The position numbers and the translations under genes are program-made. 64,000 nucleotides of DNA from Selenomonas sp. GTDB taxonomy: Bacteria > Bacillota > Negativicutes > Selenomonadales > Selenomonadaceae. Below are positions 46,301-58,546 of this stretch, piece after piece. Positions within the stretch are counted from its first letter, which is position 1. The number at the start of each line of letters is the position of its first letter. The notes under the pieces were generated by a model. The model was not told the origin of the DNA, did not search any database, and saw only the letters and a program-made list of their open reading frames with translations. The DNA lies in contig JAKVOG010000004.1 of NCBI GenBank assembly GCA_022482925.1, positions 62,001 to 126,000 of the forward strand, written 5' to 3'.

Positions 46301-47605
46301 TCACCCCTTCCGTTCCAGCAGCAGTTGGCGTTCGCCGCCTACCAGATACAACGAACCAGCCATGATCATAAGCTTTTCTTTATTGGCCAGTTCCATTGCC
46401 CGTTCCAGTGCTTCGGCATTATCCGGCACAGCCTCCACATGCTGCACATGCGGAGCCACTTTCTTCGCCAGTTCCATCGGATCCGAGGCCCGTTCTGAAT
46501 GCGGAACCGTCACGATCACAGTATCATTTGGCCGCAGCAAGGTGTCCAGCATGGTCTCGATGTCCTTGTCTTTCAGAATGCCCAGCAGCAGGACACGCTG
46601 CTCAGCCGGAAAATACTGATCCAGACTGGAACGCAATGCCATCATACCAGCCGGATTATGAGCCCCATCGATGATAACCGTCTGACCATCCCGGTCAACA
46701 CGCTCAAAACGTGCCGGCCAGGTGACCAGTTTCAACGCTTCACCGATGGTATTTTCATTGACCCGCTCATCAATGTTATGGATGAGTTGCGCCGCCATGA
46801 CCGCCACTGCGCTGTTGACCACCTGATGGCAGCCCAGCAGATGCAGTTCATACGGTTCGTTGGCCACTCCAATCAGGCCAGAATTGAATTCCAGTTGCTG
46901 AGTACGGCCATCGCAGTTGATGAACGCCGTTCCGAAGTCCTCACCAGCCACGAAAATATCAGCATTATGTTCTTCAGCCGTCTGGCGGATAATCTCCAGT
47001 GGCCTCCCCTTGGCCGCCGTAACGACCGGAACGCCTTCCTTGATGATACCAGCCTTATGATGGGCAATGCCTTCGAGCGTACCGCCACAGCGGTCAGCAT
47101 GTTCAAAGGTCACATTCGTGATGACCGAAACCTCCGGCGTAATGACATTGGTCGAATCGAGCAATCCGCCAAGCCCCACCTCAATCACAGCATACTCCAC
47201 ATGATGCATCGCAAAGTAGAAGAAGGCCAGGGCAGTCAGCACTTCAAACTGCGTCGGGCTTTCCTCCCCCTCCCCGACCATCTGGTCCACATAGACCTTG
47301 ATGGTCGACAGACAGTTGGCAAACTCATCCTCACGGATGGGCTGCCCATCCACACGGACCCGCTCCGTATAGGATACCAGATGCGGTGAGCTGTAAAAAC
47401 CGGTATGGATACCTGAACGTTGCAGGATGCCTGCCAGCATAGCAGACACCGATCCTTTGCCATTCGTGCCGGTCACATGGATGGTACGATAGCGCTCCTG
47501 TGGCAGATCCAGCAGCTCAAGGAGCCGGGTGATCCGGCTCAGCCCGAGCTTGATGCCGAAACTGTTAAGCCCCTCCAGATAGGAGAGTGCTTCCTCATAA
47601 TTCAT
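46301..47605 (-). CDS. folC: Folylpolyglutamate/dihydrofolate synthase
   Basis: FolC (434 residues) adds glutamate to dihydropteroate and folates. It is a Mur-ligase relative: the P-loop HVTGTNGKGSVSAMLAGILQRSG, then the omega-loop region SYTERVRVDGQPIREDEFANCL, EVGLGGLLDSTNVI, TNVTFEHADRCGGTLEGIAHHKAGIIKEG and IIDGAHNPAGMMALR. ATG at 47605 follows AGGAGCAGTAATC. It starts 15 bases after the valS stop, so the two are co-transcribed, the usual Firmicute valS-folC pair. Confidence 0.95.
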   Translation of the reverse strand: MNYEEALSYLEGLNSFGIKLGLSRITRLLELLDLPQERYRTIHVTGTNGKGSVSAMLAGILQRSGIHTGFYSSPHLVSYTERVRVDGQPIREDEFANCLSTIKVYVDQMVGEGEESPTQFEVLTALAFFYFAMHHVEYAVIEVGLGGLLDSTNVITPEVSVITNVTFEHADRCGGTLEGIAHHKAGIIKEGVPVVTAAKGRPLEIIRQTAEEHNADIFVAGEDFGTAFINCDGRTQQLEFNSGLIGVANEPYELHLLGCHQVVNSAVAVMAAQLIHNIDERVNENTIGEALKLVTWPARFERVDRDGQTVIIDGAHNPAGMMALRSSLDQYFPAEQRVLLLGILKDKDIETMLDTLLRPNDTVIVTVPHSERASDPMELAKKVAPHVQHVEAVPDNAEALERAMELANKEKLMIMAGSLYLVGGERQLLLERKG

Positions 47606-47619
47606 GATTACTGCTCCTA

Positions 47620-50298
47620 TCAAAGCTTGGCAAGTTCCTGGATGCGGCTTTCTACCGATTTCTTCTTCTCTTCATAACCAGCCAGCTTTTCTTTTTCACC
47701 AGCTACGACCTGTTCCGGAGCCTTCTTCAGGAAACCTTCATTGCCCAGCTTGCCAGCCAGACGCTTGATCTCTTTGTCCAGCTTCTCCAGTTCCTTGTTC
47801 AGACGAGCCGTTTCCTTCTCCACATCGATAAGTCCCTTGAGCGGCAGGTAGATCTCGACGCCGTTAACAACACCAGCCATGGCGTTCTCCGGCTTATCGG
47901 ATCCTGCCGGCAGGATCGTTACCGGATCAGCAGCGGCCAGCTTGTCCAGATAGCTGTGATTCTCAGCAAAAACCTGACGCAGCGACTCATCCGTGAAGTT
48001 CAGGATGACTTCGCTCTTATGGCCCGGTGCTGCACCGACCTCAGCCCGCATATTGCGGACCGACTTAATGGTCTCCATGATGGCCGTCATCTGTGCCTCA
48101 ACATCATCGCTGATGCAGGCAACGTCCGCTTTCGGCCAGTCCGCAATCATGATGCTGCGGATGCTTTCGGCATGCGGCACCTTCTGCCAGATTTCCTCAG
48201 TCAGGAACGGCATAAACGGATGCAGCAGGCGCAGCGTACCCTCGAGCACCTGGGAAAGCACATAGAGTGCCGTATTGCGGGCCTGTACATTTTCCTTGTC
48301 ATAGAGACGGGCCTTGGTCAGCTCGATATACCAGTCGCAGAATTCATTCCAGATGAATTCATAGATCATGCGGGCTGCTTCACCCAGCTCGAACTTGTCC
48401 AGATTCTCCGTGACGTCACGGACCGTACGCGCATAGCGGGAAAGGATCCACTGATCCGACAGCGTGTAATCGCTCTCGGCCGGTACGAAATCCTTATCGA
48501 AGCCTTCTTCCAGGTTCATCAGCATGTAACGGGATGCATTCCAGATCTTGTTGGCGAAGTTGCGGGCCGACTCCACACGCTCCCAGTAGAAACGCATATC
48601 ATTGCCCGGCGTGTTGCCTGTGATCAGCATGAAGCGCAGGGTATCGGCGCCATACTTCTCAACAACTTCGACCGGATCGATGCCGTTGCCCAGTGACTTG
48701 GACATCTTACGGCCCTGACTGTCGCGTACGAGACCATGGATAAATACATGATGGAACGGGATATCCTTGCCGAATTCGAGGCCCATCATGACCATGCGGG
48801 CTACCCAGAAGAAGATGATATCGTAGCCGGTAACCAGCGTAGCCGTCGGATAGAACTGCTTGAACTCCTCCGTATCTTTCGGCCAACCCATCGTCTCAAA
48901 CGGCCAGAGGCCCGAAGAGAACCAGGTATCGAGTACATCCTCATCCTGATGGATATGGTGGCTGTGGCAGTGCGGGCACTCGGTCAGGTCCGTGCGCGAA
49001 ACGCTCGTCTCACCGCAGTCATCGCAGTACCAGGCCGGAATGCGGTGGCCCCACCAGAGCTGACGGGAGATACACCAGTCACGGATATTGTCGAGCCACT
49101 GGATGTAGGTCTTCGTGAAGCGCTCCGGCACAAACTGGATGCGACCATCCTTGACGGCTTCAATAGCCGGTTTGGCCAGCGATTCCATCCTGACGAACCA
49201 CTGCTTGGAAACCAGCGGCTCAATCGTGCTGTGGCAGCGGGAGCAATGTCCGACGGCATGCTCATGGTCTTCAACCGATACCAGCACACCCAGCTCATCC
49301 AGTTCCTTGACCAGTGCCTTACGGCAGTCATAGCGGTCCATATCCTTGTATTTGCCGGCACCCTCGCCCATCGTGCCATCATTATTGATGACCTTGATCT
49401 GCTCCAGGTGATGACGCATGCCCATCTCAAAGTCGTTCGGATCGTGCGCCGGCGTGACCTTGACGGCACCAGTACCAAATGTTTTATCGACATATTCATC
49501 CGCAAACAGCGGGATGCGGCGGTTGACAATTGGCAGGATCAGCGTCTTGCCGACCAGGTCCTTATAGCGATCATCATCCGGATGAACAGCTACGCCGGTA
49601 TCACCGAACATCGTCTCCGGACGCGTCGTAGCGATCTCCACATACTGATCCGTGCCCTCAACCTGATAGCGCAGATGCCACAAATGCCCCTGCTCGGTCT
49701 CATGGTCGACCTCGATATCCGAAATGGCCGTATTGCACTGCGGGCACCAGTTGGTGATACGGGTTCCCTGATAAATGAGCCCCTTCTCGTAGAGGCTGAC
49801 GAACACTTCGCGAACTGCATTGGAGCAGCCCTCATCCATCGTGAAGCGCTCACGGTCCCAGTCGCAGGAAGAGCCAAGTGTACGCAGCTGATACATAATG
49901 CGGTTGCCGAACTTCTCTTTCCAGTCCCAGACACGCTCGAGGAACTTGTCACGGCCCAGGTCATAGCGGGTCTTGCCCTCTTCGCGCAGTGCGCCCTCTA
50001 CCTTGGCCTGCGTCGCGATACCGGCATGGTCACAGCCGGGGATCCAGACGGTGTTGAACCCCTGCATGCGATGGTAGCGGATCAGGATATCCTGCAACGT
50101 GTTGTCCAGTGCATGTCCCATATGCAGCTGCCCGGTAACGTTTGGCGGCGGGATTACCATGCTGTATGGTTTCTTACGCTTATCTACTTCCGCATGGAAA
50201 AACTTATTCTCCTCCCAGTACTGATACCATTTCTTCTCAAATGACTGCGGATCGTAAACCTTCGGGATATTGTTTCCCTGCTCCTGATTCTCTGACAT
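47620..50298 (-). CDS. valS: Valyl-tRNA synthetase
   Basis: ValRS (892 residues) charges tRNA-Val. It is a class Ia enzyme: the HIGH motif appears as [15 protein letters not shown], the KMSKS loop as [27 protein letters not shown], the editing domain lies between ([15 protein letters not shown]), and the C-terminal tRNA-binding coiled coil is [38 protein letters not shown]. The frame is clean. It is controlled by a T-box leader. AGGAGG lies upstream of the ATG. Confidence 0.97.
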   Translation of the reverse strand: MSENQEQGNNIPKVYDPQSFEKKWYQYWEENKFFHAEVDKRKKPYSMVIPPPNVTGQLHMGHALDNTLQDILIRYHRMQGFNTVWIPGCDHAGIATQAKVEGALREEGKTRYDLGRDKFLERVWDWKEKFGNRIMYQLRTLGSSCDWDRERFTMDEGCSNAVREVFVSLYEKGLIYQGTRITNWCPQCNTAISDIEVDHETEQGHLWHLRYQVEGTDQYVEIATTRPETMFGDTGVAVHPDDDRYKDLVGKTLILPIVNRRIPLFADEYVDKTFGTGAVKVTPAHDPNDFEMGMRHHLEQIKVINNDGTMGEGAGKYKDMDRYDCRKALVKELDELGVLVSVEDHEHAVGHCSRCHSTIEPLVSKQWFVRMESLAKPAIEAVKDGRIQFVPERFTKTYIQWLDNIRDWCISRQLWWGHRIPAWYCDDCGETSVSRTDLTECPHCHSHHIHQDEDVLDTWFSSGLWPFETMGWPKDTEEFKQFYPTATLVTGYDIIFFWVARMVMMGLEFGKDIPFHHVFIHGLVRDSQGRKMSKSLGNGIDPVEVVEKYGADTLRFMLITGNTPGNDMRFYWERVESARNFANKIWNASRYMLMNLEEGFDKDFVPAESDYTLSDQWILSRYARTVRDVTENLDKFELGEAARMIYEFIWNEFCDWYIELTKARLYDKENVQARNTALYVLSQVLEGTLRLLHPFMPFLTEEIWQKVPHAESIRSIMIADWPKADVACISDDVEAQMTAIMETIKSVRNMRAEVGAAPGHKSEVILNFTDESLRQVFAENHSYLDKLAAADPVTILPAGSDKPENAMAGVVNGVEIYLPLKGLIDVEKETARLNKELEKLDKEIKRLAGKLGNEGFLKKAPEQVVAGEKEKLAGYEEKKKSVESRIQELAKL

Positions 50299-50329
50299 CG
50301 TTCATCCTCCTAATGTGTACATAAACTAT

Positions 50330-50600
50330 AAAACGCCTCCGTCCAAAAGGACGAAAGCGTCTGCTCTCGTGGTACCACCAATCTTCTCATGCAGCTGCCA
50401 CAGCAGGCTGCATGACTCACAGCCTTAACGCGGCCCGACGACCAGACCTACACGAGAATCACCCGCTTCAGTCCGGCAGCTCCAAAGCTACCTTCCACCA
50501 TCCGACACGAAGACTCTCACCTGCCGTCTCCTCGCTGGGCTGCCCGAATGCTGTACTCCTCTTCTTCACTGCTTTTCATTATATAGCGCTAATTCTACCA
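50330..50600 (-). promoter_or_regulatory. T-box leader of valS
   Basis: The minus strand carries the T-box sequence GGTGGTACCACG (about 50372-50383) followed by a terminator hairpin ACGC-TTTCGTCC / GGACGGAGGCGT with TTTTAT (50330-50360). The stem I region upstream has GGAGCTG, preceded by a candidate specifier GTA at 50489-50491, a valine codon. Uncharged tRNA-Val would pair with the specifier and with TGGT and allow read-through into valS. Confidence 0.88.
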
Positions 50601-50620
50601 TACCTGCTTCGGATTTGCAA
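50592..50620 (-). promoter_or_regulatory. Promoter of the valS leader
   Basis: TTGCAA (50615-50620) and TAGAAT (50592-50597) are 17 bp apart on the minus strand, just upstream of the T-box stem I. Confidence 0.65.
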
Positions 50621-50648
50621 CTTCGTCCCATCTCAATTATTTTCTTAA

Positions 50649-50677
50649 TTGCACCGCACTTCTAAAAAGACTATAAT
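50649..50677 (+). promoter_or_regulatory. Promoter of the VanW gene
   Basis: TTGCAC (50649-50654) and TATAAT (50672-50677) have a 17-bp spacer, 36 bases before the start codon. It is divergent from the valS promoter. Confidence 0.8.
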
Positions 50678-50713
50678 GAATAGAGAATTCATTATAGGAG
50701 TGTTAGGATTAAC

Positions 50714-51949
50714 ATGAAGTTACCATCAATATCATTGGGTACCGCAGTTGCTGTGACCAGCGTCAGTATCGCTTTCGCTGTTGTCATCATCGGCAGTATT
50801 TCGGTCTCGATGACCAATCAGGACAGAGTTGTCATGGGCGTGCAATCGGATGGCACGACTTTGGCAGGCATGACCAAAAACGAGGTCCATACTTACTTTG
50901 AAAAAACAGCTAAAGGTAAACTGACTCATAAGGCAGCAGTCCTTACCTATCACGACCGGAGCTGGACGATTACCCCTGATGATATTGGTCTGCAAGCCAA
51001 TGTCGACAAGGCAGCAGCTGAAGCCTATCAGGTTGGCCGCAATGCATCATTGCCTGTCAATCTGTTCACTCAATTGAAATGTGCCCTGTTCGGCACAAAT
51101 ATCAAGCTGACGGCCAGCTATGACCATGACCGGCTCACACAAAAGTTAAACCAGATCAAACAGGATGTACATACCGAACCAGTTAATGCCACCGCTCAGT
51201 TGCAGGCTAATGGCACCATTAAGAAAACACCAGCCGTCATCGGCCTGACACTCGACATTGAACCATTGCAGGATAGTCTCGGACCACAATTCGAAGCCCT
51301 GAAATTAACGGCCAAAGCTGAACTTGCACTCATCGAACAAGCCCCCTTTGTCACGAACGATGACCTGTCCGCCCTGGACGGCGTACTGGCAGCCTATACT
51401 ACCCGCTTCTCCCCCGGCGACCGCGGCGATAACATCGGCCTGGCAGCCAGCCAGCTGCAGGGAGCTCTGGTCCGAAGCCAGTCAACCCTGTCGTTCAACA
51501 ACATTGTCGGTCACCGCACCCGCTCGGCCGGCTATAAGAATGCCGGTGTCATCGTCAACGGCGAGCCGGCCATCGATGTTGGCGGCGGTGTCTGCCAGGT
51601 CAGTTCCACCCTCTACAACGCCGTACTGCTGGCAGGCATGAAACCAACCGAGCGCTGCAACCATTCTCTGCCGTCCAGCTACGTACCACGGGGCCGGGAT
51701 GCGACAGTAGCCGACGATCTGCTCGACCTCGCCTTCCAGAATCCGCTGCCTCATCCGGTCTACCTGCGGGTGTCCAACACGGGCTCCGCCCTGACTATCT
51801 ATGTATTAGGCACCAAAGCCGATCTCGAGGGCAAGACCATCACCCTCGTCACCAATGGATCCGCCTCTCACCCGTCCCTGTACCGCATCTGGAAACAGAA
51901 CGGTCAGGTCATTGACAAGGAGTTCCTACACACCGACAGTTACTCTTAA
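50714..51949 (+). CDS. VanW-family cell-wall-associated protein
   Basis: This 411-residue protein has an N-terminal membrane anchor (AVAVTSVSIAFAVVIIGSISV). It continues with a YoaR-like putative peptidoglycan-binding region (VQSDGTTLAGMTKNEVHTYFEK ... LTYHDRSWTITPDDIGLQANV) and ends in a VanW domain (TTRFSPGDRGDNIGLAASQLQGALVRSQSTLSFNNIVGHRT, NGEPAIDVGGGVCQVSSTLYNAVLLAGM, HSLPSSYVPRGRDATV). VanW proteins occur in some vancomycin-resistance clusters, but their function is unknown and there is no resistance gene here. It is the only plus-strand gene in the right half of the window, with its own promoter and terminator. The GTTAGGATTAAC before ATG is a modest ribosome binding site. Confidence 0.9.
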   Translation: MKLPSISLGTAVAVTSVSIAFAVVIIGSISVSMTNQDRVVMGVQSDGTTLAGMTKNEVHTYFEKTAKGKLTHKAAVLTYHDRSWTITPDDIGLQANVDKAAAEAYQVGRNASLPVNLFTQLKCALFGTNIKLTASYDHDRLTQKLNQIKQDVHTEPVNATAQLQANGTIKKTPAVIGLTLDIEPLQDSLGPQFEALKLTAKAELALIEQAPFVTNDDLSALDGVLAAYTTRFSPGDRGDNIGLAASQLQGALVRSQSTLSFNNIVGHRTRSAGYKNAGVIVNGEPAIDVGGGVCQVSSTLYNAVLLAGMKPTERCNHSLPSSYVPRGRDATVADDLLDLAFQNPLPHPVYLRVSNTGSALTIYVLGTKADLEGKTITLVTNGSASHPSLYRIWKQNGQVIDKEFLHTDSYS

Positions 51950-51955
51950 ACGAAA

Positions 51956-52001
51956 AGATCACCCCCATACGCTGAAACCTTCCAGCGTATGGGGGTGATT
52001 T
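51956..52001. terminator. Terminator between vanW and the nucleotidase gene
   Basis: A perfect 17-bp stem (51958-51974 with 51983-51999) with an 8-nt loop and T residues after it on the plus strand. It lies between two converging genes and can end both transcripts. Confidence 0.85.
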
Positions 52002-52016
52002 ATTTTGCAGAGTATC

Positions 52017-53553
52017 TTATTTTTTTATGGTGATCCGACCGGTTGAAGCAGGCTGAGTCCCATGCTGATTCAGATAATCAGCAAATATTTCCTCCAGCGT
52101 ACCATATTCACCGACGACTTTCGCCGACTTGAGCATCGTATAGTTATCCCCGCCAACGGCCGTGAAATCATTGACAGCCAGCGTATACTTCTTATCCGTC
52201 ACCAATGGGGCATTGCCGACCTTGATATCGGTCACCCGGCTGCCAGCTTTGGCGGTCGGATCCACGGTGAACGTCACCCCGCTGACCTGCAGGAATCCAC
52301 CGAACGGATACGGCAGGAACTCCACCGAATGCTCCAGGACCTCATGGAGCAGTGAACCACTGACTTCCAGTTTTTTCAACGTATTGCCAAAAGGGAACAT
52401 CTCCATGAGATTTGCTTTCGTTATCTTGCCTTTTGGCAGATTAGGCACGAATGCCGCCGCCATTGACGATCCCGATATCGGCCTGCGCGCCCCAGCGCAT
52501 CGCATCAGCAGTCAGATTTCCCAGTTCTGCTTCATGGACCCGGACCAGGCCACGTTCACTGGACAACGCCCGTGGCGACATCGCCACGACCTGCTGGAAT
52601 TCCACCTTGTTCCTGGCTTCAATCTCCTTCAGTGCCGTTTGTACACCGGCATCCTGCTGACCGGCCAGTTTCTGGACTGCCGGTTTATCCAGCAGTTCAG
52701 CCTGGGCTTTCCTGAGCTGATGGTCCTTGACCACCAACTCTACTTCCCCCAGATAATGTCCATGAGCACCAGTCTGACAAATCAGCGTCTGACCAACCAT
52801 GCGTCCCTTATCAAGCTGTGTATGACTGTGCCCGTCAATAATGACATCAAAGCCTGGCACCTCTTTGGCAATACGCTCTGAAGTCACGCTTGAACTGGCA
52901 TCAACCCCCATATGCATAAGCCCGATGATCACATCATGGGTCTTACGCAGTTCCGGTACCAGTTTTTTGGCTGTTGCCACCGGATCAAGGAATTTCACGG
53001 CCTGCACATTGGCCGGACTGGTCTTATATGCAGTCTCTGGTGTCGTCAGTCCGATTACCGCCACCTTCACCCCGTTCATGACATAGCTCTGATAGGGACG
53101 GAATACATAGCCTTTCCCCTCCCGATCGACGAGATTCGCACTCAGCATCGGGAAATTAAGCATACCAGCCAGTTCATGGAGGCGCTCGGCACCATAGTTG
53201 AAGTCATGGTTGCCCGGCGTCATGGCATCATATCCGGCCAAATTCATCAGCTGAGCCATATTCGCGCCTTTACTGATGTTGATGATGGGCATACCGTGAA
53301 AGGTATCCCCCGCATCCAGTGCCAGCGTATCGGCATCCTTATCTTTCTGCGCCCGGATGGCACCAGCAATCCAGCCCATTCCCATTGCACTGCCGTTATC
53401 ATCCCCGTCCTTGACACGAGCGTGAATATCATTCGTATGCAGGATGGTGATATGGACACCATCCTGCTGCACTGAGGCAAAGACCGGTACCGGCAGGAAA
53501 AAAGTCAGGCTCAGTGCTGCCGCCACCAGCGGCTTACATAAAGGTCTTCTCAT
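52017..53553 (-). CDS. Secreted 5'-nucleotidase / UshA-type phosphoesterase (frameshifted)
   Basis: This exported enzyme of about 510 residues releases phosphate from nucleotides outside the cytoplasm. A signal peptide ([25 protein letters not shown]) leads into the metallophosphatase domain with [44 protein letters not shown] and DGHSHTQL, then the C-terminal nucleotide-binding domain with [27 protein letters not shown] and [18 protein letters not shown] text. One insertion at 52443-52445 (AGG on the plus strand) introduces a stop after GGGIRA. The start overlaps the uvrA stop by 4 bases. Confidence 0.92.
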
Positions 53554-56377
53554 TCGTTCTTCTCCTCCAATAATGGCTTCAGGAACTTGCCCGTATAGGA
53601 TTCCTTCACCTTGACAATATCTTCCGGACGCCCCTCGGCTACGATCGTACCGCCCTTGTCGCCGCCCTCAGGCCCCAGGTCAATGACATGATCGGCGGTC
53701 TTGATGACGTCCAGGTTATGCTCGATAACCACCACGGTATCTCCGCCATCCACCAGCCGCTGCAGGATCTCGAGCAGCTTGTGGATATCTGCCGTATGCA
53801 GTCCCGTAGTCGGCTCGTCGAGGATGTAGAGTGTCTTGCCGGTGCTGCGGCGCGAAAGCTCAGTTGCCAGCTTGACGCGCTGCGCCTCGCCGCCCGAGAG
53901 TGTCGTTGCCGGCTGTCCCAGCTTGATATAGCCCAGTCCGACATCCTGTATGACCTGCAGCTTGCGGGCAATACGCGGCACATTCGTGAAAAATTCGACG
54001 GCCTCATCGATCGTCATATCCAGCACTTCCGAGATATTTTTCCCCTTGTAGCGAACCTCAAGCGTCTCCCGGTTATAGCGGGCTCCCTTGCAGACCTCAC
54101 AGGGCACATAGACATCCGGCAGGAAATGCATCTCGATCTTCAGGATTCCATCACCCTTGCAGGCTTCACACCGGCCGCCCTTCACATTGAAGCTGAAGCG
54201 GCCGGCCTTATAGCCGCGCAGCTTGGACTCCGAGGTCTGGCTGAACAGCTCGCGGATCGCATCGAACACGCCTGTGTACGTTGCCGGATTGGACCGCGGC
54301 GTACGCCCGATCGGCTGCTGGTCAATATCGATGATCTTATCGATGTGTTCCAGCCCCTTGATCCGCTTATGCCGCCCCGGCTTGCCCTTCGCATGATAGA
54401 GCCGGGAGGCAATCCCCTTATAAGAGATCTCATTGATCAGTGTGCTCTTGCCAGAACCGGACACACCAGTCACCAGTGTCAGCGTCCCCAGCGGGAAACG
54501 GACATCCAGATTCTTTAGGTTGTTCTCCTGGGCCCCGATCACTTCGAGGAACTTGCCATTCCCCGGACGCCGGCGCGCCGGCACCGGGATGAACTTGCGC
54601 CGTGACAGATACTGCCCGGTCACCGACTCCGGCACCTGCATAATCTCCTTGGCCGTTCCCTGCGCCACGACCTGACCGCCATGCGCACCCGCCCCCGGAC
54701 CGATATCAATGATATGGTCGGCTGCATACATGGTATCTTCATCATGTTCCACGACGATCAATGTATTGCCAAGGTCGCGCAGGTGCTTGAGCGTAGCCAG
54801 CAGCCGGTTGTTATCCCGCTGATGCAGCCCGATGCTCGGCTCGTCCAGCACATAGAGCACGCCCTGCAGGCCTGAGCCGATCTGTGTCGCCAGCCGGATG
54901 CGCTGAGCCTCACCACCGGAAAGCGTTCCGGCCGACCGGGAAAGGGTCAGATAATCGAGGCCGACGTTCAGCAGGAAGTTCAGCCGGGCATGGATTTCCT
55001 TAAGGATTTGCGCGGCAATCTTCTGCTCCCGCTTCGACAGTTCCAGTGACTGGAAGAAGCGGTCCGCCTCACGGATCGTCATCGAGGTGACTTCATAGAT
55101 ATTCTTATCTCCGATGGTCACCGAAAGCGTCTCCGGTTTGAGCCGGGCTCCGTGGCAGGTGCTGCAGGGTATCTCCGTCATGTAGTTCTCATAGGACTCG
55201 CGCATCTCATCGGAATCCGTTTCCCGATAACGGCGGGACAGTAAGGGCAGCACGCCCTCAAAAGCCACATGATACTCCTTGCGTTCCCCGAACATATTCG
55301 TGTACTGGAACCGGAACTTCTCATCTCCGGCACCATGCAGCAGGGCCTGCTGCGTCTTCTTGTCCATATCCTTCCAGGGTGTCTCTGCCGTATAGCCATA
55401 GTCGGCCAGCAAAGCGGTCATCGCACACATCGCATAGGAATGCGGATTCTTGGAAAGCGGTGCAAATACGCCCTCCCCCAGCGACAACCGGGCATCGGGA
55501 ATGACCAGTTCCTCATCGAACTCCATATGACTGCCCAGGCCCATGCAGACCGGACAGGCCCCGTACGGATTATTGAACGAGAACATCCGCGGCGTGATCT
55601 CCGGCAGGCTGATGCCGCAGTCCACACAGGCAAAGTTCTCACTGAACATCAGCAGTTCGCCATCCACGATCTGGATATAGACCACACCCTCGCCGAGCTT
55701 CAGTGCCGTTTCCAGCGAATCAGCCAGCCGCTGCTCCATACCCTCGCGCACGACGAGCCGGTCGATGACCACTTCGATGGTATGCTTCTTGTTCTTTTCC
55801 AGCTGGATCTCATCGTTGACGTCATAGATCTCCCCATCGATCCGGACACGGACATAGCCTTCATGGCGGATATGTTCGAGCACCTTCTTGTGCTCCCCTT
55901 CTTGCCCCGGATGACCTGGGCCATGACGAGCATCTTCGTCCGTTCCGGCAGTTCCTTGATCTGGTCGATCATCTGATCCACGGTCTGCTGTGTGATCGGC
56001 TTGCCGCATTTCGGACAATGCGGACGCCCGGCCCGGGCATAGATCAAGCGCAGATAGTCATAGATCTCCGTGACAGTCCCGACTGTTGAACGCGGATTAT
56101 GGCTCGTTGTCTTCTGATCGATCGAGATAGCCGGGGAAAGCCCCTCGATATTATCGACATCCGGCTTGTCCATCTGTCCCAGAAACTGACGGGCATAGGA
56201 CGACAGAGATTCCACATAGCGGCGCTGCCCTTCAGCATAGATGGTATCAAAGGCCAGTGAAGACTTGCCCGATCCGGACAAGCCAGTAATGACTACCAGT
56301 TTGTCACGGGGGATCTCCACATTGATATTCTTGAGGTTATGGGCTCTGGCGCCCTTGATCCTGATGCAGTTATCCAT
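53550..56377 (-). CDS. uvrA: Excinuclease ABC subunit A (frameshifted)
   Basis: UvrA is the damage-scanning ABC ATPase of nucleotide excision repair. First Walker [30 protein letters not shown]; second: [15 protein letters not shown]. Zinc modules: [19 protein letters not shown]...[16 protein letters not shown]...[13 protein letters not shown] signatures: [19 protein letters not shown] and [19 protein letters not shown]. About 942 residues when one deleted base near 55903 ([17 protein letters not shown] expected) is restored. ATG at 56377 follows AGGAGAAACAA, 9 bases past the uvrB stop. Confidence 0.96.
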
Positions 56378-56386
56378 TTGTTTCTC

Positions 56387-58428
56387 CTATTTCTTCTTTG
56401 CTACCGGCAGACTGCCTTCGAGTTCAATGATCATATCGCGCAGTTCAGCTGCCCGCTCGAATTCCATGGCCCGCGAGGCCTGCTGCATCTCACGCAGCAG
56501 CGATTTGACCAGCTTTTCCTTATCTTTCTTATTGAGCTTCTTCTTTTTCTTCTCGTATCATCGCCATACGAAGCCGCCGACTCGGCCACCAGCGTCGTCT
56601 CGATCAGCGGGACGATCGGCTTGATGATGGTCTGCGGCGTGATTCCATGCTCCTTGTTGTAGGCCTGCTGGATCTCACGACGGCGGTCCGTTTCGTCCAT
56701 GGCCCGCTTCATCGAGTCCGTGATCCGGTCCGCATACATGATGACATGTCCATGCGAGTTACGCGCGGCACGCCCGATGATCTGGATCAGCGACGTATCC
56801 GAGCGCAGGAAACCCTCCTTATCCGCATCGAGGATTGCGATCAGCGATACCTCCGGCATATCCAGGCCCTCACGCAGCAGATTGATGCCGACCAGCACGT
56901 CGAATTCCCCCGCCCGCAGGTCATGGATGATCTCGGCCCGCTCGATCGTCGCGATATCCGAGTGCAGATAGCGCACCTTGATACCCGTTTCCTTCAGGTA
57001 ATCGGTAAGGTTTTCCGCCATCTTTTTGGTCAGAGTCGTGACGAGCACTCGTTCATCCTGCTCGATCCGCAGCTTGATCTCGGACAACAGGTCATCGATC
57101 TGCCCCTCAAGCGGCCGAACCTCAATCTCCGGATCCAGCAGCCCGGTCGGCCGGATGACCTGCTGCGCCACCTGCTGTGCCTTTGACAGCTCATATTTGC
57201 CCGGTGTCGCCGAGACGTAGATGATCTGATTGATACGGGCTGCAAATTCCTCAAACGTCAGTGGCCGGTTGTCAAAGGCCGATGGCAGACGGAAACCGTT
57301 CTCCACCAGCGATACCTTGCGGCTGCGGTCACCCGCATACATTGCATGAACCTGTGGCAGGGTCACGTGTGACTCATCCATAACGATCAGGAAATCTTCC
57401 GGAAAATAATCCAGCAGCGTGTACGGCGAATCGCCGGCCTTGCGATGAGTCAAATGCCGGGAATAGTTCTCGATACCGGAGCAGTAGCCCATCTCCTGCA
57501 TCATCTCCAGATCATAATTCGTGCGCTGCTCGATGCGCTGTGCCTCAAGCAGCTTGCCCTGTGCCTGAAATGCCTTGACCTGTTCTTCCAGCTCGGTCCG
57601 GATATCCTTCATCGCGATCTTCATGTCTTCATCTTCCGTCACATAATGCGAAGCCGGAAAAACCATGACATGCGTGCGCTCACCATATACCTCACCGGTG
57701 ACAACATCAAATTCGGTCATGCGGTCCACCTCATCGCCGAACAGCTCAATGCGTACGGCCCGATTATTGTAGCCCGCCGGGAACACCTCGATCACATCGC
57801 CGCGCACCCGGAAACGGCCACGCTCAAACGCAATGTCATTGCGTTCATAGCGGATGGTCACCAGCTTCCGCAGAATTGCCTCCCGCTCCACTTCCTGCCC
57901 TTTATGCAGGGACAGCACCATCTCATGATAGCTCTCCGGTGAGCCCAGTCCATAGATACAGGATACCGAAGCCACAATGATGACATCCCGCCGCTCAAAC
58001 AGCGAACACGTCGCCGAATGGCGAAGCTCATCGATCTCATCATTGATCGAGGCATCCTTCTCGATATAGGTATCGGTCGAGGCAATATAGGCTTCCGGCT
58101 GATAATAATCGTAATAGCTGACGAAGTACCCCACATAATTCTCGGGAAAGAAAGCCTTGAACTCGCTGGCCAGCTGGGCTGCCAGCGTCTTGTTATGGGC
58201 AATGACGAGTGTCGGCTTCTGCACCTTCTCGATCACCTTCGCAATCGTATAGGTCTTGCCGGTTCCCGTTGCGCCCAGCAGCACCTGCGCTTCCTGTCCG
58301 TTCCGGATGCCTGCCGCCAGGTCAGCGACTGCCTGAGGCTGATCGCCCATCGGCTCAAACGGCGCCACAACCTTGAATGGTATTTCCTTATCGAATTGCA
58401 TCGTATTGAGCTTCGGCACCATAGCCAT
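56387..58428 (-). CDS. uvrB: Excinuclease ABC subunit B (tail frameshifted)
   Basis: UvrB is the helicase-like damage verifier that UvrA loads. Motifs are [19 protein letters not shown], the beta-hairpin [75 protein letters not shown], and the C-terminal UVR domain [37 protein letters not shown] at 58428 follows CAGGAGGAAGTTGTT. One deleted base near 56557 ([17 protein letters not shown] expected) puts the UVR domain out of frame; the true stop is TAG at 56387. About 680 residues. Co-transcribed with uvrA and the nucleotidase gene. Confidence 0.96.
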
Positions 58429-58546
58429 AACAACTTCCTCCTGAATTAAGCGAACATATATGCTCCTATTATAGCGCACAATAACAAAAGGCTCAATGGA
58501 AAATACCGTCAAAACATTTCCATCGAGCCCGTCTTTATTCATTTAC

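Noticed and set aside
30040..52445. Programmed +1 frameshifting at CC-T-AA / CC-T-GA sites in radA, mcsB and the nucleotidase
   Set aside because: The same kind of insertion occurs on the opposite coding sense (AGG) in meaB, mutase, CoA-transferase and leuS, and some sites are not at stop codons. No shared stimulatory element is seen. A DNA-level or sequencing cause fits better.
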